Source: Microcoleus sp. GA_180221_E-2-1-MAG-45_12
GTDB lineage: Bacteria > Cyanobacteriota > Cyanobacteriia > Cyanobacteriales > JAAUUE01
Reading direction: 5' to 3'
Assembly: GCA_020692245.1 (NCBI GenBank)
Contig: JAIMKT010000043.1
Span: 1-33,917, forward strand
DNA length: 33,917 bases
Every line of letters begins with the position of its first letter. Position 1 is the first letter of the stretch. The notes under the pieces are model-generated. The model ran no database searches. It was not told where the DNA came from and saw only the letters and a program-made list of their open reading frames with translations. The translations under genes were made by a program, and so were the position numbers. Below, piece after piece: positions 22,922 to 30,690 of this stretch.

Positions 22922-24838
22922 ATGCCAAAAAAGTGGGAACTAGCAATTTATTTTCTTGCTGGATTGGTTATTATAGTTGCTTTGGGTTTGCTGCTTAATT
23001 TTTGGCATTCTCGCAACAATTTACCGCCTAGGAGAGTTTCCAACTATTCCCTATTTCGTAAACAAAACCCCCTTACTTTTGAAAATTATTATAAGGGTGA
23101 CTATCCTCCAAATTTATACCGCCCTGTGGCTCCTTGGACTGGTCGATTGATTTTGCCCGATGTATCTATTAGGAATAAACAAATTAATAGTCAAAGTAGT
23201 CAGCAAGCAGTTTTTTTTGAAGTTCATCATGCCGATGCTCAACATCAAAATTTGCTGGGAAAGGTTGTGAATCTCCAGTGGGAGAATCGAGCCGTGGTTA
23301 ATGATTACCGCCGCCGGACGACGAGGGATATTAGCTTCACAGCCAAAACTTGGGAGAGTATAAAATCTGGAAATATTCACCCCGATCGCCTGAATAACTG
23401 GCAGGCAGTTGATCCCCTAGAATCCTTGACAGGAGCCAGACTAGAAGATGACGTGATCGTGAGTATAGCTCCGGTACGAGTCAGGGAATATCCTCAAGGG
23501 GACATAACTTTGGTAATTGCTTCTGAGCCAGAGCAGGTGGTGGGGAGTTTCTATGGTTTGGTGCAGATTATTGCTAGAGAAAAAAGTAATGCTGGGGATA
23601 ATTCAGGTAATAATTCTGGGAGCGATCGCTTCCTTGTGCGGCATTTTAACCAGGTTTCTCGGCAGTTTGATGGCAGCCCAGAGGTGATAATTATTCCCCA
23701 AGTAATTGCCGATCGAGAGGGAGTATTGCGATCGACGAACCAAGATATTGAGAAATCACCCTTCAATGCTACGGGCTGGTATGTCTACGGAGCCAAAAAT
23801 TCCCAAGGCAGCTTTACAGTCGAGGCTCTGGAACCAAGGGAAATCCTGCAAGTTATTCCCCAGATCACCGAAGTAACTACTGCTAAGAAAAGGAACTATC
23901 TAGAGCAGCAACTATGGCAAAATCTCCAAAAAAATACTGCCTCCTCAGCGCTTTTAACTAACCCGATCTCAGCACCTTGGCAGGAGGGCGATCGAGCGAT
24001 CGTGATGCACATTTTCGGTGGCATTGGTGGTAAAAAAGCGGAACCCAAAGCCCTAGGAATATTTGTCCCCGGACATTTTAGCTATGGCACTGCCCAAGTT
24101 ATCCGGGAACCCCTGACTGGGGAACTACGCTGGCGGCTGACCTACCATCAAGTCTACGCCCACAATCCTGATGGGATCATTGCTGGCAAAGTTAACTGGG
24201 CTGAATATATGGGAAATCTGGAACGGGGTTGGTTGGGCGATCGTCCGGTGGCAGATGCGCTGATTCGGTTTCCTCCGGTCACGGAAGATTATGATTTTGG
24301 GGGCAATAAATTATCAGTGATGGGGGAATTTACCACCCAGTTACAGGTGATGATGGCTCGGTATCGGACGGGGAATGGGACTGGGGCAGCACTGGTGACT
24401 CCGGCAACTTCCTGTGTGCAGGATTCTAATCAAGCTCTCTACATCACGATCCAAAAAATCACTAACCAAGTAGCCCAAAGTCCCCAAATTCAAACTTGGC
24501 TGCAAGCTAACCCCGATCATCCCCAAACCCAACGCTTCAATCAGTTAATTACCCTCGGTGAAGCCCTCGAACAAGAACTAGTTCCCCTAGGGATCATCCG
24601 GGCAGATTGGCAGGAGCAAGTCACGGAAGGCACAAAGACAAAACGAGATAGTAGTGTGTTGGGGGATTTCTTTAGCGGGATCACTACTTGGCGGACTCTC
24701 TTGCCCCGTCCGGCTTTCGATCGCCTCGCCCAAATCTTCCTAGACCAAGGTGCTGATCTCTGGTTCCTCCGCACCAACCAAGTCGGCGGCAATGATCCAG
24801 ATATCCTACCCCTAGCCCCGACAGCGCCTTTTTCCTAA
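22922..24838 (+). CDS. Membrane-anchored hypothetical protein, 638 residues
   Basis: One N-terminal membrane helix (about 5-27) and a large soluble remainder, probably outside the cytoplasmic membrane. The frame opens at TTG 22898 inside the DUF512 gene, but ATG at 22922 has AGGA about ten bases upstream, 11 bases after the preceding stop, so the two genes are probably co-translated. Conserved-looking segments are SYGTAQVIREPLTGELRW, VYAHNPDGIIAGKVNWAEYMG, VTPATSCVQDSNQALY and LWFLRTNQVGGNDPDI. From memory these resemble the soluble part of large cyanobacterial CPBP/CAAX-protease-annotated proteins, but no protease transmembrane domain follows here. No catalytic motif recognised; function unknown. 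Confidence 0.8.
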   Translation: MPKKWELAIYFLAGLVIIVALGLLLNFWHSRNNLPPRRVSNYSLFRKQNPLTFENYYKGDYPPNLYRPVAPWTGRLILPDVSIRNKQINSQSSQQAVFFEVHHADAQHQNLLGKVVNLQWENRAVVNDYRRRTTRDISFTAKTWESIKSGNIHPDRLNNWQAVDPLESLTGARLEDDVIVSIAPVRVREYPQGDITLVIASEPEQVVGSFYGLVQIIAREKSNAGDNSGNNSGSDRFLVRHFNQVSRQFDGSPEVIIIPQVIADREGVLRSTNQDIEKSPFNATGWYVYGAKNSQGSFTVEALEPREILQVIPQITEVTTAKKRNYLEQQLWQNLQKNTASSALLTNPISAPWQEGDRAIVMHIFGGIGGKKAEPKALGIFVPGHFSYGTAQVIREPLTGELRWRLTYHQVYAHNPDGIIAGKVNWAEYMGNLERGWLGDRPVADALIRFPPVTEDYDFGGNKLSVMGEFTTQLQVMMARYRTGNGTGAALVTPATSCVQDSNQALYITIQKITNQVAQSPQIQTWLQANPDHPQTQRFNQLITLGEALEQELVPLGIIRADWQEQVTEGTKTKRDSSVLGDFFSGITTWRTLLPRPAFDRLAQIFLDQGADLWFLRTNQVGGNDPDILPLAPTAPFS

Positions 24839-24989
24839 GAGTTTGTCTATTAAGAAAGCTATGCTAGAGGATATTCTGGTGATTTCTTTGCAGGAAGGGC
24901 TACGCCAACGAGGTACTTATTTCTGAGGGTTGCGATCTAATACCAAAATTGTCAAAATTAAATTATGTGTTTTAAGGAGTTGGCAACAG

Positions 24990-25223
24990 ATGAGTGATAT
25001 TGCTACAGAACGCTTGAGCGATCGAGAAAAGTTAATTCAAGAACTTAGCCAAGCCCCTGATGATTTGGTACAGGCAGTGCTAAAGTTTCTTCATGAAGCT
25101 AAGGAAAGCCGGATAAATCATCCCCTAGCGAAATTTGCCGGAATTTTAAGTGATGCAGAAGCTGAAGAACTCCAAGAGTCTATTAAGAAAGAGTGCCGTC
25201 AGGTAAACTTAAATGAATGGTAA
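24990..25223 (+). CDS. Antitoxin of a VapBC-type pair
   Basis: A 77-residue acidic helical protein: a start of DREKLIQELSQAPDDLVQAVLKFLHE followed by HPLAKFAGILSDAEAEELQESIKKECRQVNLNEW. The second part is typical of cyanobacterial antitoxins whose C-terminal end wraps the PIN toxin. The frame opens at 24930, but ATG at 24990 with AGGAG ten bases upstream is the start. It overlaps the toxin gene by 11 bases, the usual coupling of such pairs. Pairing is supported by context more than by a classical DNA-binding fold, which is not obvious. Confidence 0.78.
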   Translation: MSDIATERLSDREKLIQELSQAPDDLVQAVLKFLHEAKESRINHPLAKFAGILSDAEAEELQESIKKECRQVNLNEW

Positions 25224-25608
25224 GGTGGCTCTAGATACTTCTGTGGCAATTCGGTTTTTGAATGGAGATGTAGCTATTGTTGAGCAAGTCTTAACGTTGC
25301 CAGAAATATTTCTGCCGATGGTTGTGGTGGGGGAGTTACTTTTTGGAGCAGAAAATTCTACTCGTCCTTTACTCAATTTGCCAAGATATCAGGAGTTTAT
25401 CTCAACTTGCCTCGTTGTACCCCTAGGGCGAGAAACTGCAACAATTTATGCACGAACCCGGTTAGCTCTAAAACGGAAGGGAAGACCTATCCCTATGAAT
25501 GATGTCTGGATTGCATCTCAGTGTATAGAGCAGGGTTGGGTGCTGGTGACAGATGATACAGATTTTGATTATGTGGATGGGCTGATTTTGGAATGTTGGG
25601 ATCGATGA
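25213..25608 (+). CDS. vapC: VapC-like PIN-domain toxin
   Basis: A 131-residue PIN-domain endoribonuclease. The metal-binding acids are present: Asp8 (ALDTS), Glu41 (VGELLFG), Asp97 (PMNDVWIAS) and Asp115/Asp117 (LVTDDTDF). VapC toxins cleave RNA, often tRNA or rRNA, when freed from the antitoxin. The start lies inside the antitoxin gene. All four acids being intact suggests an active nuclease. Confidence 0.9.
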   Translation: MNGKVALDTSVAIRFLNGDVAIVEQVLTLPEIFLPMVVVGELLFGAENSTRPLLNLPRYQEFISTCLVVPLGRETATIYARTRLALKRKGRPIPMNDVWIASQCIEQGWVLVTDDTDFDYVDGLILECWDR

Positions 25609-25773
25609 AGTATCAACACGATCGATCAACACAATTCTTCACCCTGAGTTTGAATGATCTCGCTTGGATTTAGCAGAAGTGTTAATAGAGAATACAGATT
25701 TTAGAGAGGTCAAAGAGATATCTGAATCCTAGTGCAATTATTGTTGTTATGCATAGTTCGGGAAAAATTTGAG

Positions 25774-25830
25774 GATAACTATTCCCAGTCGGTGTCATGA
25801 CATACCAAAGAAACTGGGATAATAGTTGTC
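25774..25830. repeat. Long imperfect inverted repeat with inner palindrome
   Basis: GATAACTATTCCCAGT (25774-25789) pairs with ACTGGGATAATAGTTGTC (25813-25830): 15 Watson-Crick pairs and one G-U, with a two-base bulge. The 23-base loop contains TGTCATGACA (25793-25802), a perfect 10-base palindrome. It could be a cruciform, a structured RNA or a remnant of a miniature element. Confidence 0.7.
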
Positions 25831-25859
25831 TCCTGTTAACCATTTCTTTTTCTGATTAT

Positions 25860-25898
25860 TTTTACAAAAGAGGCACGAGTGTATTTATCCATACCTCT
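25860..25898 (-). terminator. Intrinsic terminator of the small membrane-protein gene
   Basis: Read on the minus strand, AGAGGTA pairs with TGCCTCT (seven pairs, one G-U) across a 16-base loop and is followed by TTTGTAAAAA. It lies about 22 bases after the stop codon at 25921. Confidence 0.45.
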
Positions 25899-25920
25899 CT
25901 TGATTAATAATCAAAATTAG

Positions 25921-26313
25921 TTAATCTTCCTCTTTTGCTCCAAAGTAATAACCCAAGGCAACCCCCAACAGAGTGACTTGGGGAGTAATGACCAACGGGA
26001 TAAGGTCTTTAATGAAAACTTTATCTGCGTTAGGGCTGAAAGCCGCTACACCCATTAACAGATAAGTAGCAATGAGAGAGCCACCCAAACACTTGGCAAG
26101 CATCATTGCTAACCTTGCTCTAGTGGTTTCTTTTTGCTGCACAGCCCAATCTTGGATATTTTTGACAGTTTTATTGTCAGGCTCAATATCGCCGATATAT
26201 TGGCTGGGGTTCAAAGAACCATCTAAAGTTAATTCAGAGGTTGTTTCGGCTATCTTTACAGTCTCTGGATATTGAGACGCTGCCTTAATGGTTGTATCTG
26301 AAACATGAGACAT
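25921..26313 (-). CDS. Small membrane protein, function unknown
   Basis: A 130-residue protein: a hydrophilic, acidic N-terminal 65 residues, a short charged helix (QQKETTRARLAMM), then two membrane helices (about 71-90 and 105-125) ending in GYYFGAKEED. The start ATG has AGAGGA about ten bases upstream. It lies 60 bases after the RHH-protein gene on the same strand, so the two are probably an operon. The helical-hairpin layout recalls holin-like or small channel proteins, but no family is assigned. A hairpin terminator follows. Confidence 0.72.
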   Translation of the reverse strand: MSHVSDTTIKAASQYPETVKIAETTSELTLDGSLNPSQYIGDIEPDNKTVKNIQDWAVQQKETTRARLAMMLAKCLGGSLIATYLLMGVAAFSPNADKVFIKDLIPLVITPQVTLLGVALGYYFGAKEED

Positions 26314-26373
26314 TTGAAATTTCCTCTCTGTTAAGGGTTAGGGTTAACAAGAAGAAATTCTTCCAGAGTTTTT

Positions 26374-26679
26374 CTACCTAAATACTACTTCTCGAATATC
26401 CCCATTGGGTTTTTGAAGTAGCACTTTAGTCCCTTGACCTATCTCTTGACGAATATAAGCTTCAGTCGCAATTGCTTTCCGAAGTGCTTCATTTTGAGTA
26501 ATGCCTTGAGATTTAGAAAGAAAATCTAACAATTGAGCAGCATCACCAGTAAGGCTAACTGACATCCGCTTTGTATTGGTAGACTCGGAAGAATCTCTCT
26601 CATTCAACGGCATTGAACCCACCTTTTGGGTTTGTCCTGTATCGTTGAATGTTTTTGAATTGTTTTGTAACTTGTTCAT
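26374..26679 (-). CDS. Ribbon-helix-helix protein (CopG-like)
   Basis: A 101-residue protein. A polar N-terminus is followed by an RHH-like unit (about 38-80): a strand KRMSVSLTG, helix AAQLLDFLSKSQG, then ITQNEALRKAIATEAYIRQEI. The conserved end TKVLLQKPNGDIREVVFR is common in related regulators. The frame opens at 26721, but ATG at 26679 with AGAGGA at a normal distance is the start. Two TATATTAG copies 20 bases apart (26726-26733 and 26746-26753) lie 47-74 bases upstream and could be its own operator. It is the first gene of a likely pair with the membrane protein. Confidence 0.75.
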   Translation of the reverse strand: MNKLQNNSKTFNDTGQTQKVGSMPLNERDSSESTNTKRMSVSLTGDAAQLLDFLSKSQGITQNEALRKAIATEAYIRQEIGQGTKVLLQKPNGDIREVVFR

Positions 26680-27344
26680 GGTGTCCTCTGTTCTTGATGT
26701 TAGTACTGTGTCATAAAGCAATCACTATATTAGGGGAGCGAGCATTATATTAGAGAATCCTTGTTACTTGGATTTGAAAGTGAGTCGGTAGAGTTGCTAG
26801 GAAATGTTTGTGTTGACCGACCAACATAAGAGTGAACAGCTTTGCATTGTGTTATGAAAGCATTCGAGAATTTATTTGACATAATATTGGTACCAATGAT
26901 TTGTTTTGTTGTTTCTCCGGAAAGGAAATTGAATTCTCTTTTTTTCCTTCACTACCAATAGGAAACTCATCTTGCCCTGAGTATGAACAGAGTTGTTTTC
27001 TATTATTCTTACTATACACCATATATGTAAAATGGTGAGCTAAATACACCAATTTGGTGCAAAAAAATATTCCTAGCTAAATTCACGCTTCCTAAATTTT
27101 CTACTCTACAGTGGCTGGTAAGTTGGGATATTACTACTCAATCCTTTAATAACAAGGAGGTTTAGCGGTTATTTACAGATTCTTAAACTCAAAGCCAAAA
27201 CTTAAATGGATTCCTTTGCAATCAGCCTCTAGCCAAGTCTCGCTCAAGTAAATTAATGAGACAATAAAGAATTAATCGCCCATAGCTCGATCGACCTCAA
27301 TATCGATTAGAGATATCTACAATAATGGATCGGAGAGAAAACCT
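26680..27344. other. 665-base intergenic region with ACCA/TGGT dyads
   Basis: No convincing gene; a 66-codon minus frame (26852-27052) has no coding character. Notable elements are the TATATTAG direct repeat (26726-26753), ATTGGTACCAAT (26886-26897, a perfect palindrome), CACCAT-N9-ATGGTG (27017-27037) and CACCAATTTGGTG (27047-27059). The gap separates the RHH gene (minus) from a 70-residue gene (plus) and is far longer than two promoters need. Confidence 0.55.
27017..27059. promoter_or_regulatory. Pair of operator-like dyads sharing TACACCA
   Basis: CACCAT (27017-27022), nine bases, then ATGGTG (27032-27037); next CACCAA-T-TTGGTG (27047-27059), followed by seven A residues. Both begin TACACCA. 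They look like repeated binding sites for one dimeric regulator; which one is unknown. Confidence 0.4.
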
Positions 27345-27557
27345 ATGACAGACTCTACCCAAACCATGAGCGATACTCAACTTCGGCTAAAAGCACTCCT
27401 CACCCTCAAAAAAGAATTAGGGATAGCAGATACCCTACGTTTTCTAGCCCGCGTACATCAAAAGTCCACCAAATATGTAGAAATTTCTCATCAAATCTAT
27501 GCAGAGCAACAACTAAACGAAATCTTTGCGAGAGTCAAGCAAAATTGGCAAGGTTAA
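27345..27557 (+). CDS. 70-residue hypothetical protein
   Basis: A small helical soluble protein, TQLRLKALLTLKKELGIADTLRFLARVHQ followed by STKYVEISHQIYAEQQLNEIFARVKQNW. This pattern (LETLKxELGxADTLRFL ... Y..IS..IY....ldEIF...K) recurs, from memory, in unnamed small cyanobacterial proteins often found near toxin genes; the partner here, if any, is not adjacent. GGAGAG precedes the ATG by about eight bases. Function unknown; an orphan antitoxin is one possibility. Confidence 0.7.
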   Translation: MTDSTQTMSDTQLRLKALLTLKKELGIADTLRFLARVHQKSTKYVEISHQIYAEQQLNEIFARVKQNWQG

Positions 27558-27696
27558 TATTGTTATGGGTTAATATTGATCGCCCCTAGCTCGATCGCCC
27601 CCCAGTCCGTTGCCATATCTAGGTGTATAGAGTTTGATCACTGATCACAAAAACCTATAATTAAATCAAAAGCTACTATGAATAACCTAATTTACT

Positions 27697-27939
27697 ATGC
27701 AAATCACTATTGATCTGCCCGAAGATATCGAACGATATCTAATTCGTGAAGCAACTAATGCCAATGTTTCACCACAAACCCTAATCTTGCAAGCCCTCCG
27801 CCAGCTAACCCGAAAACCCCAAGAAACAACTACCCAGTGGTCAGATATTATCCTCTCCCATGAAGGATTTCCAGATTTTCCAGCTTTTGAATCCTATCGG
27901 GATGAACTTCTGTCACCGAGGGAGCCGGAGCTTTTTTAA
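27697..27939 (+). CDS. RHH-type antitoxin of a second VapBC pair
   Basis: An 80-residue protein. MQITIDLPEDIERYLIREATNANVSPQTLILQALRQLTRK is a ribbon-helix-helix DNA-binding N-terminus; the rest (WSDIILSHEGFPDFPAFESYRDELL) is a tail of the kind that blocks the toxin. The stop TAA shares one base with the toxin's ATG. No ribosome site is obvious. It should autoregulate the pair with the toxin as co-repressor, as is usual for such loci. Confidence 0.82.
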   Translation: MQITIDLPEDIERYLIREATNANVSPQTLILQALRQLTRKPQETTTQWSDIILSHEGFPDFPAFESYRDELLSPREPELF

Positions 27940-28343
27940 TGCGGTATTTACTGGATACTTGTGTTATTAGTGACTTCATCAAAGGGGAGCCTAATACTCT
28001 TGTCAGACTAAAACAGACACAATCTAGCGATCTTGGAGTTTCTAGCATTACAGTTATGGAACTACACTATGGTCTAGCCCTCAACCCCAAATTTGCTCAG
28101 AAAGCTAAACCATTAATCACCAGCTTTCTTACTGCCGTAATAATTATCCCCTTTGGTGACAAGGAAGCAGAACAAGCCGCACAGATCCGTGCCATCCTAA
28201 AATCTCAAGGAAAGCCCATCGGGGCTTATGACGTTTTGATAGCAGCTACCGCAATTCAGCATCATCTAATTATGGTTACTGCAAATCAGCGTGAGTTCGA
28301 TCGAGTTATTGGTTTACAAACTGAAAACTGGCGACAACCATAA
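27939..28343 (+). CDS. vapC: VapC-like PIN-domain toxin, second locus
   Basis: A 134-residue PIN endoribonuclease: Asp6 (YLLDTCVISD), Glu41 (VMELHYGLA) and Asp98 (GAYDVLIAATA) are conserved; the fourth site is VTANQREFDRV, with Asn116 where many have Asp, a form common in this VapC branch. Translationally coupled to the antitoxin by a one-base overlap. It differs strongly from the PIN protein at 25213, so the two loci were acquired separately rather than duplicated here. Confidence 0.9.
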   Translation: MRYLLDTCVISDFIKGEPNTLVRLKQTQSSDLGVSSITVMELHYGLALNPKFAQKAKPLITSFLTAVIIIPFGDKEAEQAAQIRAILKSQGKPIGAYDVLIAATAIQHHLIMVTANQREFDRVIGLQTENWRQP

Positions 28344-28671
28344 CTTATCTGGTATGTAGGAAAATCTGAGGCTTTCTTGATTTCTTAATCAGTTCTTTGT
28401 CGATCACTGATCTAGGAAAGAGAGATTTAGAGAATTTTAAGAATTTATTCCATATTTTGGCAGATTTAGTAGACAAAATTGCCACTTTAGTAGTACGAAT
28501 AATAGTACGATCCTAATTAGTAAAGATAAACTAGTTAGTGATGCATGATCAATGGATCAAAAATTGAGTTAAAGCTGTGGCAATTTCCATTGCAAGTTGC
28601 AAACCCAAGTTTCAAAGATTAAATTTCCCAGAACTACTACGCAAAATTACTAACAAGAATTACTAAAAATC
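28344..28671. other. 328-base gap with direct repeats upstream of lexA
   Basis: No gene is seen. TTTAGTAG occurs at 28465-28472 and 28486-28493 (21-base period), and TAGTACGA at 28491-28498 and 28503-28510 (12-base period). The AGTAC cores resemble one half of the cyanobacterial LexA box (RGTAC-N3-DGTWC), but the partner half at the right spacing is missing. Probably the lexA control region. Confidence 0.45.
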
Positions 28672-29277
28672 ATGGAAAAACTCACAGAACCTCAACGGCA
28701 ACTTTATGAATGGTTGGTGGAATATATTCGGACTTCTCAACATTCCCCTTCGATCCGGCAGATGATGCAGGCGATGAATCTCAAATCTCCAGCACCGATC
28801 CAAAGTCGCTTAGAATATTTGCGGAGTAAGGGTTATATTGACTGGACAACAGGGAAAGCTCGGACGATTCGGATTATGCAGGCTCCCGATCAAGGGATGA
28901 AGGTTTTGGGCGCGATCGCTGCCGGGGGCTTAGTGGAACCCTTTACCGATGACTTTACCGAACAACTAGATTTATCTGATCTCTTCCATCAACCCAACTG
29001 TTTTGCCCTACGGGTAGTCGGGGATAGCATGATCGAAGCCCTAATTACCGAGGGAGACTTGGTAGTGATGCGATCGCCCACCGAGAGAGAGGGAGTGAAA
29101 AATGGCACGATCGTCGCCGCCCAAATTGAAGGACATGGCACAACTCTCAAACACTACCACCTCCAAGGCGAAACCGTCACCCTCCGTCCTGCCAACTCCA
29201 AATACAAAGAAATCTACGCTCCCGCCGATCAAGTCCAAATCCAAGGGGTTTTAGTCGGGGTCTGGCGCTGTTATTAA
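28672..29277 (+). CDS. lexA: LexA repressor, cleavage-competent
   Basis: A 201-residue LexA with an N-terminal winged helix (about 1-68: TEPQRQLYEWLVEYIRTSQHSPSIRQMMQAMNLKS) and a C-terminal S24 peptidase domain. The cleavage site Ala84-Gly85, nucleophile Ser119 (VVGDSM) and general-base Lys160 (TTLKHY) are all present, so RecA-stimulated self-cleavage is expected. This matters because Synechocystis LexA has lost these residues and is not a classical SOS repressor. No ribosome site is visible at the ATG. Direct repeats with AGTAC cores lie 160-210 bases upstream. It stands alone, 143 bases before the TerC gene. Confidence 0.96.
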   Translation: MEKLTEPQRQLYEWLVEYIRTSQHSPSIRQMMQAMNLKSPAPIQSRLEYLRSKGYIDWTTGKARTIRIMQAPDQGMKVLGAIAAGGLVEPFTDDFTEQLDLSDLFHQPNCFALRVVGDSMIEALITEGDLVVMRSPTEREGVKNGTIVAAQIEGHGTTLKHYHLQGETVTLRPANSKYKEIYAPADQVQIQGVLVGVWRCY

Positions 29278-29420
29278 GTCCCATTCACCCTAGAGAAAGG
29301 ATAATAAAGGTTCCCCTTGGGTAATCAGAGAGCGATCAATAGACGATCGATGGATGCTCACGGAGTAGGGGGCAGGATTTGCATTAGAATAGTTAATATA
29401 TTGTAATTTTATATTAATTA

Positions 29421-30212
29421 ATGCTAGACCCAATCTTAGAATCCCCGTTTAATTTTAGCATAGAGGCTTTCTTCATCTTAGTCATCCTGATTGGCTTGGA
29501 GGCTATTTTGTCGGCGGATAATGCGATCGCCCTCGCTGCAATTACTAGAGGATTAAAAGACCCAAAACTAGAACAACAAGCCCTAAATATTGGTTTATTA
29601 ATCGCCTATGGGTTACGCATTACCCTAATTTTATGCTCCCGTTGGGTGATGCAATTTTGGCAATTTGAAGTCCTCGGTGGCGGCTATTTATTGTGGTTAG
29701 CCTACCAACATTTCACTTCCCCCAAAGATGAAGATGATCAACACAAAGACCCAGAGTTTGCCAATGTGTGGCAGGCGATCCCGGTCATTGCCGTAACTGA
29801 TATCGCTTTTTCCTTGGATAGTGTCACCACAGCGATCGCTATCTCTGACCAAATGTGGCTGGTAGTCGCTGGCGGCACGATCGGGGTGATTACCCTGAGA
29901 TTTATGGCGGGTTTATTTATTCGCTGGTTAGATGAGTACGTCCACTTGGCAGATGCGGGCTATGCGACTGTCACCCTTGTGGGGATGCGGCTGATGACTA
30001 GAGCCATTAATGACCAGCTTGTGCCTCCCGAATGGCTGATGATCACCTTAATCATCGGTATCTTTGCTTGGGGATTCTCTAAGAAAACACCGATCGACTC
30101 TCATCAACAATCACCAGAATCTTCTTCAGAAATTGCTGTAGCTCCACCAACCCTAGAACCAAAAACAGATTCAGAACTAGAGGCAAAGGTAGAATCAGAA
30201 ATTAAGTCCTAA
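29421..30212 (+). CDS. TerC family integral membrane protein
   Basis: A 263-residue protein with about seven membrane helices. TerC signatures are clear: GLEAILSADNAIALA (25-39, acidic Glu27, Asp33) and VTDIAFSLDSV (125-135, Asp127, Asp133), which line the predicted metal-transport path. Bacterial and plastid TerC proteins are linked to manganese export or protein insertion in thylakoids. The C-terminal 40 residues are acidic and low complexity. Mn2+ (yybP-ykoY) riboswitches often precede such genes, but I could not recognise one in the 143-base gap. The Uma2-like gene starts 13 bases downstream. Confidence 0.9.
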   Translation: MLDPILESPFNFSIEAFFILVILIGLEAILSADNAIALAAITRGLKDPKLEQQALNIGLLIAYGLRITLILCSRWVMQFWQFEVLGGGYLLWLAYQHFTSPKDEDDQHKDPEFANVWQAIPVIAVTDIAFSLDSVTTAIAISDQMWLVVAGGTIGVITLRFMAGLFIRWLDEYVHLADAGYATVTLVGMRLMTRAINDQLVPPEWLMITLIIGIFAWGFSKKTPIDSHQQSPESSSEIAVAPPTLEPKTDSELEAKVESEIKS

Positions 30213-30225
30213 CTTCAATTTTCCT

Positions 30226-30690
30226 ATGATAGATGCCATACTTCCTGAAATAGCAAGTGAAACAAACGGTCATCAAGAAATTATGCCTTCGCTCAACCAT
30301 AGCTATATCTGTTTTCAACTGATGAAACAACTAATTAGCAATGAGGCGATCGTGGCTCTGCCTGAACTAACTCTGAATATTGGTAATGGATTAACCCCAG
30401 ATATTAGTATTTTTTTGCAAGAGCAAATTAAACCCAATTTTTTTGAGGATATTTTTAAATTCCCAGACAAGCCGATAATTGCGATCGAAGTTATTTCTTC
30501 TAGCCAGACAATTCAAGAAATGCTTCAGAAAGCAAAACAACTAGTCAGGGAAGGGGTGAAAGCTACTTGGACTGTTGAACCTTACAGTCGGACTGTCTTT
30601 GTGACGACCATCGATCGAGAAACACTATTCCATGAAGAAGTGATTGAATCGGAAGGAGTCCAAGTAGATTTCTCAAAGATTTTTATCTAA
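30226..30690 (+). CDS. Uma2 family (DUF820) endonuclease-like protein
   Basis: A 154-residue protein with the Uma2 pattern: LNIGNGLTPDISIF (Asp of a PD-(D/E)xK-like fold), PIIAIEVISSSQTIQEMLQKAKQLVREGVKATWTVEPYSRTVFV (conserved Glu, later Lys, and the GVxxxWxVxP core). The family is very expanded in cyanobacteria; its restriction-endonuclease-like fold suggests nucleic-acid cleavage, but the role is unknown. It follows terC by 13 bases and overlaps the convergent hemJ by four bases at their stops. Confidence 0.82.
   Translation: MIDAILPEIASETNGHQEIMPSLNHSYICFQLMKQLISNEAIVALPELTLNIGNGLTPDISIFLQEQIKPNFFEDIFKFPDKPIIAIEVISSSQTIQEMLQKAKQLVREGVKATWTVEPYSRTVFVTTIDRETLFHEEVIESEGVQVDFSKIFI

Larger units (their letters stand above)
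25609..25920. other. 312-base intergenic region with nested palindromes
   Basis: No gene is seen. It holds a long hairpin at 25774-25830 with an inner palindrome, and the terminator of the membrane-protein gene at 25864-25898. The remainder has no recognisable feature. Confidence 0.6.

Noticed and set aside
26852-27052. A 66-codon minus-strand frame in the dyad-rich gap.
   Set aside because: It overlaps the palindromes, has no ribosome site and random-looking composition.
29278-29420. A possible Mn2+ (yybP-ykoY) riboswitch before the TerC gene.
   Set aside because: I could not find the conserved paired elements of that motif; GGAGTAGGGG alone is not enough. A covariance-model scan would decide.
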